A stretch of DNA of 15,310 nucleotides from JAULUH01 sp032111745 (lineage in GTDB: Bacteria > Chloroflexota > Anaerolineae > JAAEKA01). Below, piece by piece: positions 6,679 to 14,937 of this stretch (position 1 is its first letter; each line of letters begins with the position of its first letter). A program made the position numbers and the translations under genes. A model generated the notes under the pieces. That model saw nothing but the letters and a program-made list of their open reading frames with translations, was not told the DNA's origin and did no database searches. Location of the stretch: contig JAULUH010000494.1 in the NCBI GenBank assembly GCA_032111745.1, positions 1-15,310 of the forward strand, given 5' to 3'.

Positions 6679-6703
6679 CACGGTGAGGATTTCGTGATAT
6701 CTT
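6675..6703 (+). promoter_or_regulatory. arsR-arsM promoter
   Basis: Perfect TTGACA (6675-6680), 17-bp spacer, TATCTT (6698-6703). Transcription would start near 6710, about 43 nt before the first arsR ATG. The -10 overlaps the left arm of a perfect palindrome (6701-6728), so a bound repressor would block RNA polymerase. Confidence 0.75.
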
Positions 6704-6728
6704 ATCATCGTAATTTTACGATGATAAG
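6701..6728. promoter_or_regulatory. Palindromic operator, likely ArsR binding site
   Basis: Perfect inverted repeat with 13-bp arms: CTTATCATCGTAA (6701-6713), a TT centre, then TTACGATGATAAG (6716-6728). It covers the end of the -10 box and the predicted transcription start. SmtB/ArsR-type dimers bind A/T-rich imperfect 12-2-12-like palindromes at such positions, so autoregulation by the next gene is the simplest reading. Confidence 0.8.
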
Positions 6729-6752
6729 CTGTGGCTCGCGCCCCTGGAGCGT

Positions 6753-7109
6753 ATGGAGGCGATGAGAGACGTGGAGATCATAGACCTGATCTGCGTACCG
6801 GCATCTACCGAACCCTGCTGTACCCTGGACGTGACGGGCGATGAGCAGGAGCGGCTGGTGCAGATGTTCAAGGCGCTGGGGAACCCGCTGCGCTTCGAGA
6901 TCATGAAGTACCTGGTGACCCATCCCGGCTGCATCACCGGCGATATCGTGGATGTCCTGCCCATCGCCCAGGCGACTGTGTCCCAGCACCTCAAGGTGTT
7001 GCGGGAGGCCGGCTGGATCGCCGGCACGGTCAGCGGCCCGGCAGTGAACTACTGCCTGCACACCGGCAACATCGAATGGTTCAAGGCGAAGGTCGGCGAG
7101 ATCTTCTAG
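6753..7109 (+). CDS. arsR: ArsR/SmtB-family metalloregulatory repressor
   Basis: 118 residues with the ArsR winged helix: MFKALGNPLRFEIMKYL (38-54), recognition region QATVSQHLKVLREAGWI (73-89) and wing GTVSGPAVNYCL. It lacks the classic ELCVCDL alpha3 arsenic site. Instead there are cysteines at 14, 22, 23, 60 and 101. The vicinal pair C22-C23 (EPCC) in an N-terminal extension plus C60 (HPGC) resembles the cross-dimer site of Corynebacterium CgArsR1 (C15, C16, C55); this equivalence is inference. The start could be ATG 6753 or ATG 6762 (GGAGG close by). It has its own promoter and a perfect operator, and is followed 74 bp later by arsM, so it most likely represses both and is released by arsenite or a related trivalent arsenical. 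Confidence 0.9.
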   Translation: MEAMRDVEIIDLICVPASTEPCCTLDVTGDEQERLVQMFKALGNPLRFEIMKYLVTHPGCITGDIVDVLPIAQATVSQHLKVLREAGWIAGTVSGPAVNYCLHTGNIEWFKAKVGEIF

Positions 7110-7183
7110 CTCTCTAGTGGCAGCCGGCAGCGACGGGCGCAAGCTACGGCCATCAACTCACACGGTTCACCAGGAGGACCACC

Positions 7184-7978
7184 ATGTCTATCTCTATTGA
7201 TCAGGCGACGCGCGTAAAGCAGGAGCCAGCAACGTTACACCAGGTGGTTCAGGAGCTCTACGGAGCCATCGCCAGCGGGGACGCCAGTAGCTGCTGTAGC
7301 TCCGATGACTGTGGCTGCGACTCCAGCACGGTCCGACTCTACGACGCGGCCATGTTGGCCGGCCTGCCGGTGGATGTGACCGGCCTCTCCCTGGGCTGCG
7401 GTGACCCGGTAACCATTGCCGGGCTGGCGCCGGGCGAGGTGGTGCTGGACCTGGGCAGCGGCGGCGGCATCGACTGTTTCCTGGCCGCGCGCCAGGTGGG
7501 CGAGACCGGCCACGTCATCGGCGTTGACATGACCCCGGCCATGCTGGCGCGCGCCCGTGAGAACAGCGCCAGGCTGGGTATGGCCAACGTCGACTTTCGT
7601 CAGGGCCAGATCGAGGCCCTGCCCGTGGATGACAACAGCGTGGACGTGATCATGTCCAACTGTGTGATCAACCTGTCGCCGGACAAGGCCGCGGTGTTTC
7701 GCGAGGCGTTCAGAGTGCTGAAGCCGGGCGGCCGGATCGCCATCAGCGACATCGTGACCGAAGGTGAGTTCAGCGACACCCTGAGGGCCGACACGGCGGC
7801 CTGGGCCGAGTGCGTCACCGGCGCTATCGACGTGGCGGCGTACACAGGCTTGATGCGCCAGGTGGGGTTTGCCAACATCCAGGTGGCGGACAAGGTGGAC
7901 GCCGGGGATATCGTGCCGGTGCAGCCGGGCATGCCGCGGCTGTTCAGCGCACGCATCACCGCCAGCAAGCCGGCATAG
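7184..7978 (+). CDS. arsM: Arsenite S-adenosylmethionine methyltransferase
   Basis: 264 residues, with a good Shine-Dalgarno (GGAGG) before the ATG. ArsM methylates As(III) to methylated, partly volatile arsenicals in the cytosol using SAM. Seen: cysteine-rich stretch CCSSDDCGC (37-45), LSLGCGDP with C72, the SAM motif VLDLGSGGGIDCFLAARQVG (87-106), GVDMTPAMLARAR (113-125), SNCVINLSPDK with C160, RVLKPGGRIAISDI (177-190) and WAECVTGA with C210. C72, C160 and C210 sit in the contexts that hold the arsenic-binding cysteines of characterised ArsM proteins, with an additional upstream cysteine cluster. It is in an operon with arsR. The C-terminus is short and ends at ARITASKPA, without a long extra domain. 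Two hairpin repeats follow immediately. Confidence 0.95.
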   Translation: MSISIDQATRVKQEPATLHQVVQELYGAIASGDASSCCSSDDCGCDSSTVRLYDAAMLAGLPVDVTGLSLGCGDPVTIAGLAPGEVVLDLGSGGGIDCFLAARQVGETGHVIGVDMTPAMLARARENSARLGMANVDFRQGQIEALPVDDNSVDVIMSNCVINLSPDKAAVFREAFRVLKPGGRIAISDIVTEGEFSDTLRADTAAWAECVTGAIDVAAYTGLMRQVGFANIQVADKVDAGDIVPVQPGMPRLFSARITASKPA

Positions 7979-8004
7979 CGCCGCGGCAAGGGGTGTTTGA
8001 CAAC

Positions 8005-8032
8005 GTAGAGACGCAAAATCTTGCGTCTCTAC
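8005..8032. repeat. Hairpin repeat, copy 1 (GTAGAGACGCAA stem)
   Basis: Perfect inverted repeat: 12-bp arm GTAGAGACGCAA, 4-nt loop AATC, complementary arm TTGCGTCTCTAC. It is identical to the copy at 8052-8079 and both are followed by GCG. It lies 26 bp after the arsM stop. Very similar GTAGAGACG...CGTCTCTAC palindromes are known as dispersed repeats in cyanobacteria and Chloroflexi. It could act as a bidirectional transcript end, although no U-tract follows. Confidence 0.85.
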
Positions 8033-8051
8033 GCGTGGATGTGCTGGAAAG

Positions 8052-8079
8052 GTAGAGACGCAAAATCTTGCGTCTCTAC
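8052..8079. repeat. Hairpin repeat, copy 2 (GTAGAGACGCAA stem)
   Basis: Exact second copy of the 28-bp inverted repeat, starting 47 bp after the first. The 19 bp between them are unrelated to the stem. It ends 18 bp before the -35 box of the uxaE promoter, so the pair insulates the ars unit from the sugar-acid operon. Confidence 0.85.
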
Positions 8080-8097
8080 GCGCTGTCGCACCGGAGA

Positions 8098-8126
8098 TTG
8101 ACAGCAGCGGAAGGTCGGTCTATTAT
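8098..8126 (+). promoter_or_regulatory. Promoter of the uxaE-led sugar-acid operon
   Basis: Perfect TTGACA (8098-8103), 17-bp spacer, TATTAT (8121-8126). Transcription is predicted to start near 8133, leaving a leader of about 57 nt. No other comparable promoter was seen until the end of gnd, in line with one long transcript. Confidence 0.75.
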
Positions 8127-8136
8127 GGGGAGGATT

Positions 8137-8161
8137 GTGGCAGTTCCTGGCAGGTTGCCAC
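8137..8161. promoter_or_regulatory. Possible operator in the uxaE leader
   Basis: Nested dyad just after the predicted transcription start: outer arms GTGGCA (8137-8142) and TGCCAC (8156-8161), inner arms CCTG (8146-8149) and CAGG (8151-8154) around one central G. The position and symmetry would suit a sugar-acid repressor (GntR, LacI or IclR type), but no regulator gene is in the window, so this is only a candidate. Confidence 0.35.
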
Positions 8162-8189
8162 GGCCCTAAGCTCAGAGAAGAGACACCTC

Positions 8190-9659
8190 ATGAAAGCAGC
8201 TCCCAATCTCCCCGGTTTGATCACCTATCCTCGCTCGGTGACGAATATCGACGGCGCCACGGCCTTCCTGGTGCGCCGGGAGGGCACAAGCCAGAAGGCG
8301 CTGGCCGTCTTGGCCAGGCCTGACGCACCCATTCTGCATGCGTTTGCCAGCGATGCCGGCGCGCTGGGCGAGCAGGCACTGCTGCTCTGTCCCTTGAGCG
8401 CAGCCAACGCCGCGGCCCTGCGCCGCCACCTGGACTGGCTGCGGCCTCAGCCCCTGGGTCTGGCCACCTCGGCCGGCTGCGGCGACCGGCTGGGCCTGGC
8501 CACACCCGGCCACGTGCGAGCCGTGCGCAAGGCGGCAGGGGTGCGGCCTATCCTGGCCCAGCAGTCGATCCGGGAGAACGCCCGCACCGGGCGCACCCCT
8601 CAGCAGGTGATGGACGATGCCCTCTGGGGGGTGTTCCAGGAAGGGTGGCGAGACGGCTTCGGCGCCGACGCCGACCACCTGAAGACCACGGCAGATGCGG
8701 ACACAACGGCGGCTGCCGGCTACACCTTCTTCACGGTGGACCCCGGCGAGCATGTGGACGACTCCGCACACACGGCTGCGCTGAGCGAGCTAACTGGAAA
8801 GGTGCACGCCCTGCCCTGGGATATGCTGCAGGCATCGCCCTATGACCTGTACAAGACCTACCTGGGCCGGTCGTTCGACCTGGATGGCCTTCACTTGACC
8901 TTTGACGAGGAGGGATTGCTGCGCGCGGCTGCCAAGTATGGCCGGGCCGTGGCGCACGCGGCGACTATGTTCCAGCACCTCGACTCGGTCCTGGCCGGCC
9001 GGCCATGGGAGCTGGAGGTGTCGGTGGACGAGACCGCTACCCCTACCTCTCACCTGGAGCACCTGTACATCGCCGCGGAGCTGCGGCGCCTGGGCGTGCG
9101 CTGGGTCAGCCTGGCCCCCCGCTACGTCGGCCGCTTCGAGAAGGGCGTGGACTATATCGGCGATCTCGACGTATTTCGCGCCGACTTCGCCGGCCATGCG
9201 GCCATCGCCCGGTCACTGGGCCCCTACAAGCTCAGCCTGCACAGTGGCTCGGACAAGTTCAGCATCTATCCCATTGCCGTGGCGGAGACCGCGGGCGTGG
9301 TGCACCTGAAGACGGCCGGCACCAGCTACCTGGAGGCGCTGCGGACTATCGCCCAGGTGCAGCCAGCGCTGTTTCGGGCTATCTACGAGCTGGCGTTTCT
9401 GCACTACGACGAGGATCGCGCCAGCTATCACGTGTCGGCCGAGGCGGAACGCGCACCGCGGCCGGAGGGATTGCCCGACGGCGGGTTGCCGGCGGTGCTG
9501 GAGCAGTTCGACGCCCGCGAGATGCTGCACGTAACCTACGGCTCGGCCCTGGCACAGTACGGCGGCGACATCAGGTCGGCCCTGGAGCATAACGAGGACG
9601 CGCACTACGCGGCGCTGGAAGCGCACTTCGATCGCCACCTGGCACCCTTTGCCGGGTGA
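8190..9659 (+). CDS. uxaE: Tagaturonate/fructuronate epimerase (UxaE family)
   Basis: 489 residues, close to the usual size of the UxaE family. UxaE interconverts D-tagaturonate and D-fructuronate, linking galacturonate catabolism to the glucuronate branch; it was first described in Thermotoga maritima. Seen: GCGDRLGLATPGH (96-108), ADHLKTTADAD, FTVDPGEHVDD, LEVSVDETATPTSHLEHLYI and LHSGSDKFSIYP (about 350-361), with histidines and acidic residues suitable for metal binding in a TIM-barrel-like protein. The ATG at 8190 has only a weak Shine-Dalgarno (GAGAAGAG) but the protein begins as relatives do (LPGLITYPRSV). It is the first gene after a strong promoter. Downstream genes can take fructuronate onwards, which supports the direction tagaturonate to fructuronate. 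A glucuronate/galacturonate isomerase (UxaC) is not in the window. Confidence 0.92.
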   Translation: MKAAPNLPGLITYPRSVTNIDGATAFLVRREGTSQKALAVLARPDAPILHAFASDAGALGEQALLLCPLSAANAAALRRHLDWLRPQPLGLATSAGCGDRLGLATPGHVRAVRKAAGVRPILAQQSIRENARTGRTPQQVMDDALWGVFQEGWRDGFGADADHLKTTADADTTAAAGYTFFTVDPGEHVDDSAHTAALSELTGKVHALPWDMLQASPYDLYKTYLGRSFDLDGLHLTFDEEGLLRAAAKYGRAVAHAATMFQHLDSVLAGRPWELEVSVDETATPTSHLEHLYIAAELRRLGVRWVSLAPRYVGRFEKGVDYIGDLDVFRADFAGHAAIARSLGPYKLSLHSGSDKFSIYPIAVAETAGVVHLKTAGTSYLEALRTIAQVQPALFRAIYELAFLHYDEDRASYHVSAEAERAPRPEGLPDGGLPAVLEQFDAREMLHVTYGSALAQYGGDIRSALEHNEDAHYAALEAHFDRHLAPFAG

Positions 9660-9679
9660 GCGAGCGGGCCGTAATTCAC

Positions 9680-9757
9680 CGCAGAGGCGCAGAGAGTGAC
9701 CTGGTGGGTCCAGAAGAGACCAGAGAGAACCGCAGAGAGCGTCGATTGCGCAGAGAG
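9680..9757. repeat. CGCAGAG-type degenerate repeats between uxaE and the SDR gene
   Basis: CGCAGAG occurs four times (9680, 9688, 9731, 9749), with related CAGAGAG words in between (for example 9721-9727). The 123-bp gap is the only sizeable one within the otherwise tight operon. Such CRCAGAG-rich tracts recur in intergenic DNA of several environmental bacterial phyla. No gene or terminator is seen here. Confidence 0.6.
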
Positions 9758-9782
9758 ATTCTGATGGTTGCGGAGAGGTGCC

Positions 9783-10625
9783 ATGGACCTGGCAGATCTG
9801 ACCCGATCGTATGATTTCAAGGGCAAGACCATCGTGCTCACGGGCGGTGGTGGGGTCCTGGGCGGTGAGATGGCCTGCGCGCTGGTCGGCTGCAATGCCA
9901 ACGTCGCCATCCTGGACCGGGACACGCGGCTGGCCGAGCAGGTGTTGCACCGTATCGAGATGATGGAAGACGTGGCGGGGAGGGCGGTGGTGGTGTACGG
10001 CGATGTGTTGCAGCGGGACAGCCTGGTTCAGGCGGAGGCAGCGATTCGCCAGGAGTTTGGGCGCATCGACGGCCTGATCAACGCTGCGGGGGGCAACAAG
10101 GCGCAGGCCACCACCGGCGCCAACCTGCGCTTCTTCGACCTGCCAGAGGAGGCGCTGCGCTTTGTGTTCGATCTGAACATCCTCGGCACGATCCTGCCCA
10201 GCCAGGTCTTCGGGCGCTCCCTGGCGGAGCAAAAGGAGGGCGTGATCCTGAATATCTCGTCCATGAACGCGTTCCGGCCCCTGACCCGCATCCCGGCCTA
10301 CTCGGCGGCCAAGGCCGGCGTGAGCAACTTCACCCAGTGGCTGGCCGTGCATATGGCCCAGGAGTACTCGCCCTATATCCGGGTCAACGCCATTGCCCCG
10401 GGTTTCTTCCTCACCGAGCAGAACCGCTTCCTGCTGACGGACCGCGAGAGTGGCGAGCTAAGCCCGCGTGGCCGCTCGATCATCGCTCACACTCCCATGG
10501 GCCGCTTCGGCGATCCCATCGATCTGCTGGGCGTGGTGTTGTGGCTGCTGTCGCCCCTGGCGGCCTTCGTCACCGGGGTCGTGATCCCCATCGACGGCGG
10601 TTTCTCGGCGTTTAGCGGCGTGTAA
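9783..10625 (+). CDS. SDR-family oxidoreductase, probable fructuronate reductase (D-mannonate-forming)
   Basis: 280 residues, classical short-chain dehydrogenase/reductase. Seen: nucleotide-binding TGGGGVLGGEMA (20-31), NAAGG, and the catalytic set NISS (S159/S160) and Y173-x-x-x-K177 in IPAYSAAKAG. The C-terminus VNAIAPGFFLTEQNRFLL ... TPMGRFGDP ... VTGVVIPIDGGFSAFSGV is typical of the SDR proteins annotated as D-mannonate oxidoreductase (Bacillus UxuB type). I chose ATG 9783 (GGAGAGG, 4-7 nt upstream) over a TTG at 9768. Placed directly after uxaE, it would reduce D-fructuronate to D-mannonate with NAD(P)H. Alternatives are tagaturonate reductase or gluconate 5-dehydrogenase. The next gene starts 10 bp later. 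Confidence 0.85.
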   Translation: MDLADLTRSYDFKGKTIVLTGGGGVLGGEMACALVGCNANVAILDRDTRLAEQVLHRIEMMEDVAGRAVVVYGDVLQRDSLVQAEAAIRQEFGRIDGLINAAGGNKAQATTGANLRFFDLPEEALRFVFDLNILGTILPSQVFGRSLAEQKEGVILNISSMNAFRPLTRIPAYSAAKAGVSNFTQWLAVHMAQEYSPYIRVNAIAPGFFLTEQNRFLLTDRESGELSPRGRSIIAHTPMGRFGDPIDLLGVVLWLLSPLAAFVTGVVIPIDGGFSAFSGV

Positions 10626-10635
10626 GGAGACGACA

Positions 10636-11907
<1,272 letters not shown>

Positions 11908-11910
11908 CTC

Positions 11911-13404
11911 GTGGATACCCAGACCCCTGCCGGAAGCGCCACCGCTCCCCTGATCCTGGCGCTGGACATCGGCAGCTCCTCCGTGCGCGTGGCGCTGTTC
12001 GACGCTGAAGGCCGTATGGTGGAGGGCATGGAGGTCCGGAGAGAGCACGAGCTACGCACCACCACGGCCGGCGCGGCGGAGGCTGAGGCCGATACCCTGC
12101 TGGCGCTCCTGTGGGATGGCGTCGACCAGGTCCTGTACAGGGCCGGGCGGCTGGCGGGGGCGATCGGGGGTGTCGCGGGGTGCACCTTTGTGGGCAACAT
12201 GCTTGGCGTCGGCGAGAGGGGCGAGGCCATGACGCCGCTGCTAACCTATGCCGATACCCGCAGTGCCAAGGAGGCGGCCCGCCTGCGGGCTGAGCTGGAC
12301 GAGCAGGTGGTCCACCAGCGCACAGGGTGCCGCTTCCATCCCAGTTACCAGCCGGCCCAGCTACGGTGGCTCATGCAGGACTCGGCTGAGCTCTTCCAGC
12401 GCGTGGCGCGCTGGGTGTCGCTGGGCGAATATATGGCCCTGGAGCTCTTTGGCAAGGGTGCGACCAGCCTGTCGGTGGCCTCGTGGAGTGGCCTGTTGGA
12501 TCGCGAGGCACGGACATGGGATCGGGAGCTTCTGGCGGCCTTGCCCATAGACGCAGATAGGCTGGCCCGGCTCTGCGACTTCGACCAGCCGCAGCAAGGC
12601 CTGCGCCCGGAGTATGCCCGGCGCTGGCCGCCGCTGGCCAAGGTGCCGTGGTTTCCCCTGGTGGGGGACGGGGCGGTGGCCAATATCGGCACAGGCTGCG
12701 TATCCCCGCGGCGGGTGGCCCTGACCATGGGGACCTCGACGGCGTTGCGGGCGGTGGTAGACGGCCCGGTGCCCTATCTGCCGGCCGGACTGTGGTGTTA
12801 CCGTGTGGACCGGCAGCGCTCCCTGCCCGGTGGCGCGTTGACGGAGGGCGGCAACGTGTATGCTTTCCTGCGGCAGTCCCTACAGCTGCCGCACCCGGCG
12901 GCCGTGGAATCCGCTCTCGCCAGCGCGGTGCCGGACGGCCACGGGCTGACCATGTTGCCCTTCCTGGCCGGCGAGCGCGCGCCGGGCTGGGCCGGCCACG
13001 CGCGGGGCACCGTGCATGGGCTGTCCCTGGCCACACAGCCCATGCACATCCTGCAGGCCAGCCTGGAGGCTGTGGCCTATCGGATTGCGCTGGTCTTCGA
13101 TGAGATCCAGCAGGTACTGCCGGCGGGGCCGCAGATCGTGGCCGGAGGCGGGGCCCTGCGCAGCTCGCCGGCCTGGCTGCAGATCATCACCGACGTGCTG
13201 GGACACCCGGTGGTGCTCTCGGCCGTGGAGGAGCCCTCGGCCCGGGGCGCGGCGCTGCTGGGCCTGGAGGCGCTAGGGGCGCTGGCCGGCGTCGACCAGG
13301 CTCCCCACCCCGTGAGCCACGTGGTGTATCCCGATCGCGCGCGCCACGCCCGCTATCGGGAGGCCATAGACCGGCAGGCGACCCTGTATCGTGCATTGAT
13401 CTAG
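11911..13404 (+). CDS. gntK: FGGY-family carbohydrate kinase, probable gluconokinase
   Basis: 497 residues, full FGGY kinase. Seen: N-terminal phosphate-binding LILALDIGSSSVRVALFDAEG (residues 14-34 region), the catalytic aspartate D253 in VGDGAVANIGTGC, the second phosphate motif LTMGTSTALR, LPFLAGERAPGW, and the adenosine motif IVAGGGALRSSPAW with PSARGAALLG near the end. The start is GTG 11911, 3 bp after the larA-like stop, because the ATP-binding strand begins soon after and no ATG is suitable; the Shine-Dalgarno is weak, suggesting translational coupling. Downstream gnd and upstream gluconate-forming enzyme point to D-gluconate as substrate, giving 6-phosphogluconate. Xylulokinase-like specificity is the main alternative. 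Confidence 0.87.
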   Translation: MDTQTPAGSATAPLILALDIGSSSVRVALFDAEGRMVEGMEVRREHELRTTTAGAAEAEADTLLALLWDGVDQVLYRAGRLAGAIGGVAGCTFVGNMLGVGERGEAMTPLLTYADTRSAKEAARLRAELDEQVVHQRTGCRFHPSYQPAQLRWLMQDSAELFQRVARWVSLGEYMALELFGKGATSLSVASWSGLLDREARTWDRELLAALPIDADRLARLCDFDQPQQGLRPEYARRWPPLAKVPWFPLVGDGAVANIGTGCVSPRRVALTMGTSTALRAVVDGPVPYLPAGLWCYRVDRQRSLPGGALTEGGNVYAFLRQSLQLPHPAAVESALASAVPDGHGLTMLPFLAGERAPGWAGHARGTVHGLSLATQPMHILQASLEAVAYRIALVFDEIQQVLPAGPQIVAGGGALRSSPAWLQIITDVLGHPVVLSAVEEPSARGAALLGLEALGALAGVDQAPHPVSHVVYPDRARHARYREAIDRQATLYRALI

Positions 13405-13432
13405 CGAGGAACGCAGGAAGAGGACTTATCCT

Positions 13433-14902
13433 ATGACAGAACCTGTCGCCGATATCGGCCTGATCGGGCTGGCCGTGATGGGCCAGAACCTGGTCCTGAA
13501 CATGAACGACCACGGCTACGTGGTCGCCGTCTACAACCGCACCGTCTCCAAGGTGGACGAGTTCCTGGCCGGACCGGCTGCCGGGACCAGGGTGATCGGC
13601 GCCCGGACCGTCGAGGAGCTGATCGCGGTGCTGAAGCGCCCGCGGCGGATCATGCTGATGGTCAAGGCGGGACAGCCGGTGGACGATTTCATCAACCTGC
13701 TGGCGCCCCACCTGGAGGAGGGCGACATCATCGTCGACGGCGGCAACTCGAACTACGAGGACACCATCCGGCGCACGGCCTACCTGGAGTCCCTCGGGCT
13801 CTTGTTTGTGGGCACCGGCATATCCGGCGGCGAGGAGGGCGCGCGGCATGGGCCGTCCATCATGCCTGGCGGCTCGCCCGCGGCCTGGCCCCACGTGCGC
13901 GAGATCTTCCAGGCCATCGCCGCCAGGGTGCCGGAAGGGGATCCCCATGGCGCGCCCTGCTGCGATTGGGTGGGGGAGAACGGCGCCGGGCACTTCGTGA
14001 AGATGGTGCACAACGGGATCGAGTACGGCGATATGCAGATCATCGCCGAGGCCTACGACCTGATGAAGAACGGGCTCGGCATGGACAACGATGCGATGAG
14101 CGCGGTGTTCGGCCGCTGGAACCAGGGCCAGCTGGAGTCCTACCTGATCGAGATCACCCGGGATATCCTGGCTTACCGGGATGCGGAGGGCCGCTACGTG
14201 GTGGACCTGATTCTCGATGCGGCGGGCCAGAAGGGCACCGGCAAGTGGACGGCGCAAAATGCCCTGGAGATGGGGATCCCACTGACGCTGATTGCGGAGG
14301 CCGTGTTCGCGCGCAGCCTGTCGGCCCTGAAGGAGGAGCGGGTGGCGGCTGCGCAGAACCTGTCCGGACCCGGCGGCGTGCCCGGTGGCGACCCGGCTGT
14401 CTTCGTCGACAGGCTGGAGCAGGCGGTGTACGCGGCGAAGATCGTATCGTATGCCCAGGGCTATATGTTGATGCGGGCGGCGGCGGCCGAGTATGGGTGG
14501 CACCTGAACTACGGTGGCATCGCGCTGATGTGGCGGGGTGGCTGCATCATCCGCTCGGCGTTCCTGGGCAAGATCAAGGAGGCCTACGCGGCCGCGCCGG
14601 AGCTGGCCAACCTGTTGGTGGACCCGTACTTCCGGCAGGCGGTGGACACGGCCCAGGCGGGCTGGCGGCAGGTGGTGGCGACGGCCGTGGCGCAGGGCAT
14701 CCCGGTGCCGGCGATGTCCAGCGCCCTGGCCTTCTACGATGGCTATCGCCGGGAGCGGTTGCCGGCTAACCTGATCCAGGCCCAGCGCGATTATTTCGGC
14801 GCGCACACCTACGAGCGGATCGACCGGCCACGCGGCGAGTTCTACCACACGAACTGGACGGGGCAGGGCGGCGACGTAACCGCCAGTACCTACCAGGCGT
14901 AG
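13433..14902 (+). CDS. gnd: 6-phosphogluconate dehydrogenase, decarboxylating
   Basis: 489 residues, the long (about 470-residue) homodimeric form. It oxidises and decarboxylates 6-phosphogluconate to ribulose 5-phosphate and CO2. Seen: GLIGLAVMGQNL (9-20), the NADP-type N35-R36-T37 after the second strand, VDGGNSNYEDT, GTGISGGEEGARHGPSIMPGG, catalytic K190 and E197 in HFVKMVHNGIEYGDMQ, GQKGTGKWT, WRGGCIIRSAFL and the C-terminal AQRDYFGAHTYER ... FYHTNW. GAGG lies 9 nt before the ATG, and the gap to gntK is 28 bp. As the last step of the cluster it would release the carbon of the uronates into the pentose phosphate pathway while making NADPH, which may balance the reductase two genes upstream. 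Confidence 0.97.
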   Translation: MTEPVADIGLIGLAVMGQNLVLNMNDHGYVVAVYNRTVSKVDEFLAGPAAGTRVIGARTVEELIAVLKRPRRIMLMVKAGQPVDDFINLLAPHLEEGDIIVDGGNSNYEDTIRRTAYLESLGLLFVGTGISGGEEGARHGPSIMPGGSPAAWPHVREIFQAIAARVPEGDPHGAPCCDWVGENGAGHFVKMVHNGIEYGDMQIIAEAYDLMKNGLGMDNDAMSAVFGRWNQGQLESYLIEITRDILAYRDAEGRYVVDLILDAAGQKGTGKWTAQNALEMGIPLTLIAEAVFARSLSALKEERVAAAQNLSGPGGVPGGDPAVFVDRLEQAVYAAKIVSYAQGYMLMRAAAAEYGWHLNYGGIALMWRGGCIIRSAFLGKIKEAYAAAPELANLLVDPYFRQAVDTAQAGWRQVVATAVAQGIPVPAMSSALAFYDGYRRERLPANLIQAQRDYFGAHTYERIDRPRGEFYHTNWTGQGGDVTASTYQA

Positions 14903-14937
14903 CTGCTATCCGAGCTTTTCACCTCAAGGAGGAGACC

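Noticed and set aside
8005..8032. Intrinsic terminator of arsM
   Set aside because: The stem is strong but is followed by GCG rather than a T-tract on either strand, so it is not a canonical intrinsic terminator; kept as a repeat.
8005..8079. Two hairpin repeats as a CRISPR array
   Set aside because: Only two copies, perfect internal palindrome, 19-bp interval and no cas genes; a dispersed palindromic repeat fits better.
9213..10352. 379-codon minus-strand open frame
   Set aside because: Antisense across uxaE and the SDR gene and spans their intergenic repeat; no motif.
13187..14848. 553-codon minus-strand open frame
   Set aside because: Antisense to gntK and gnd, repetitive R/H/G/V composition, no recognisable domain.
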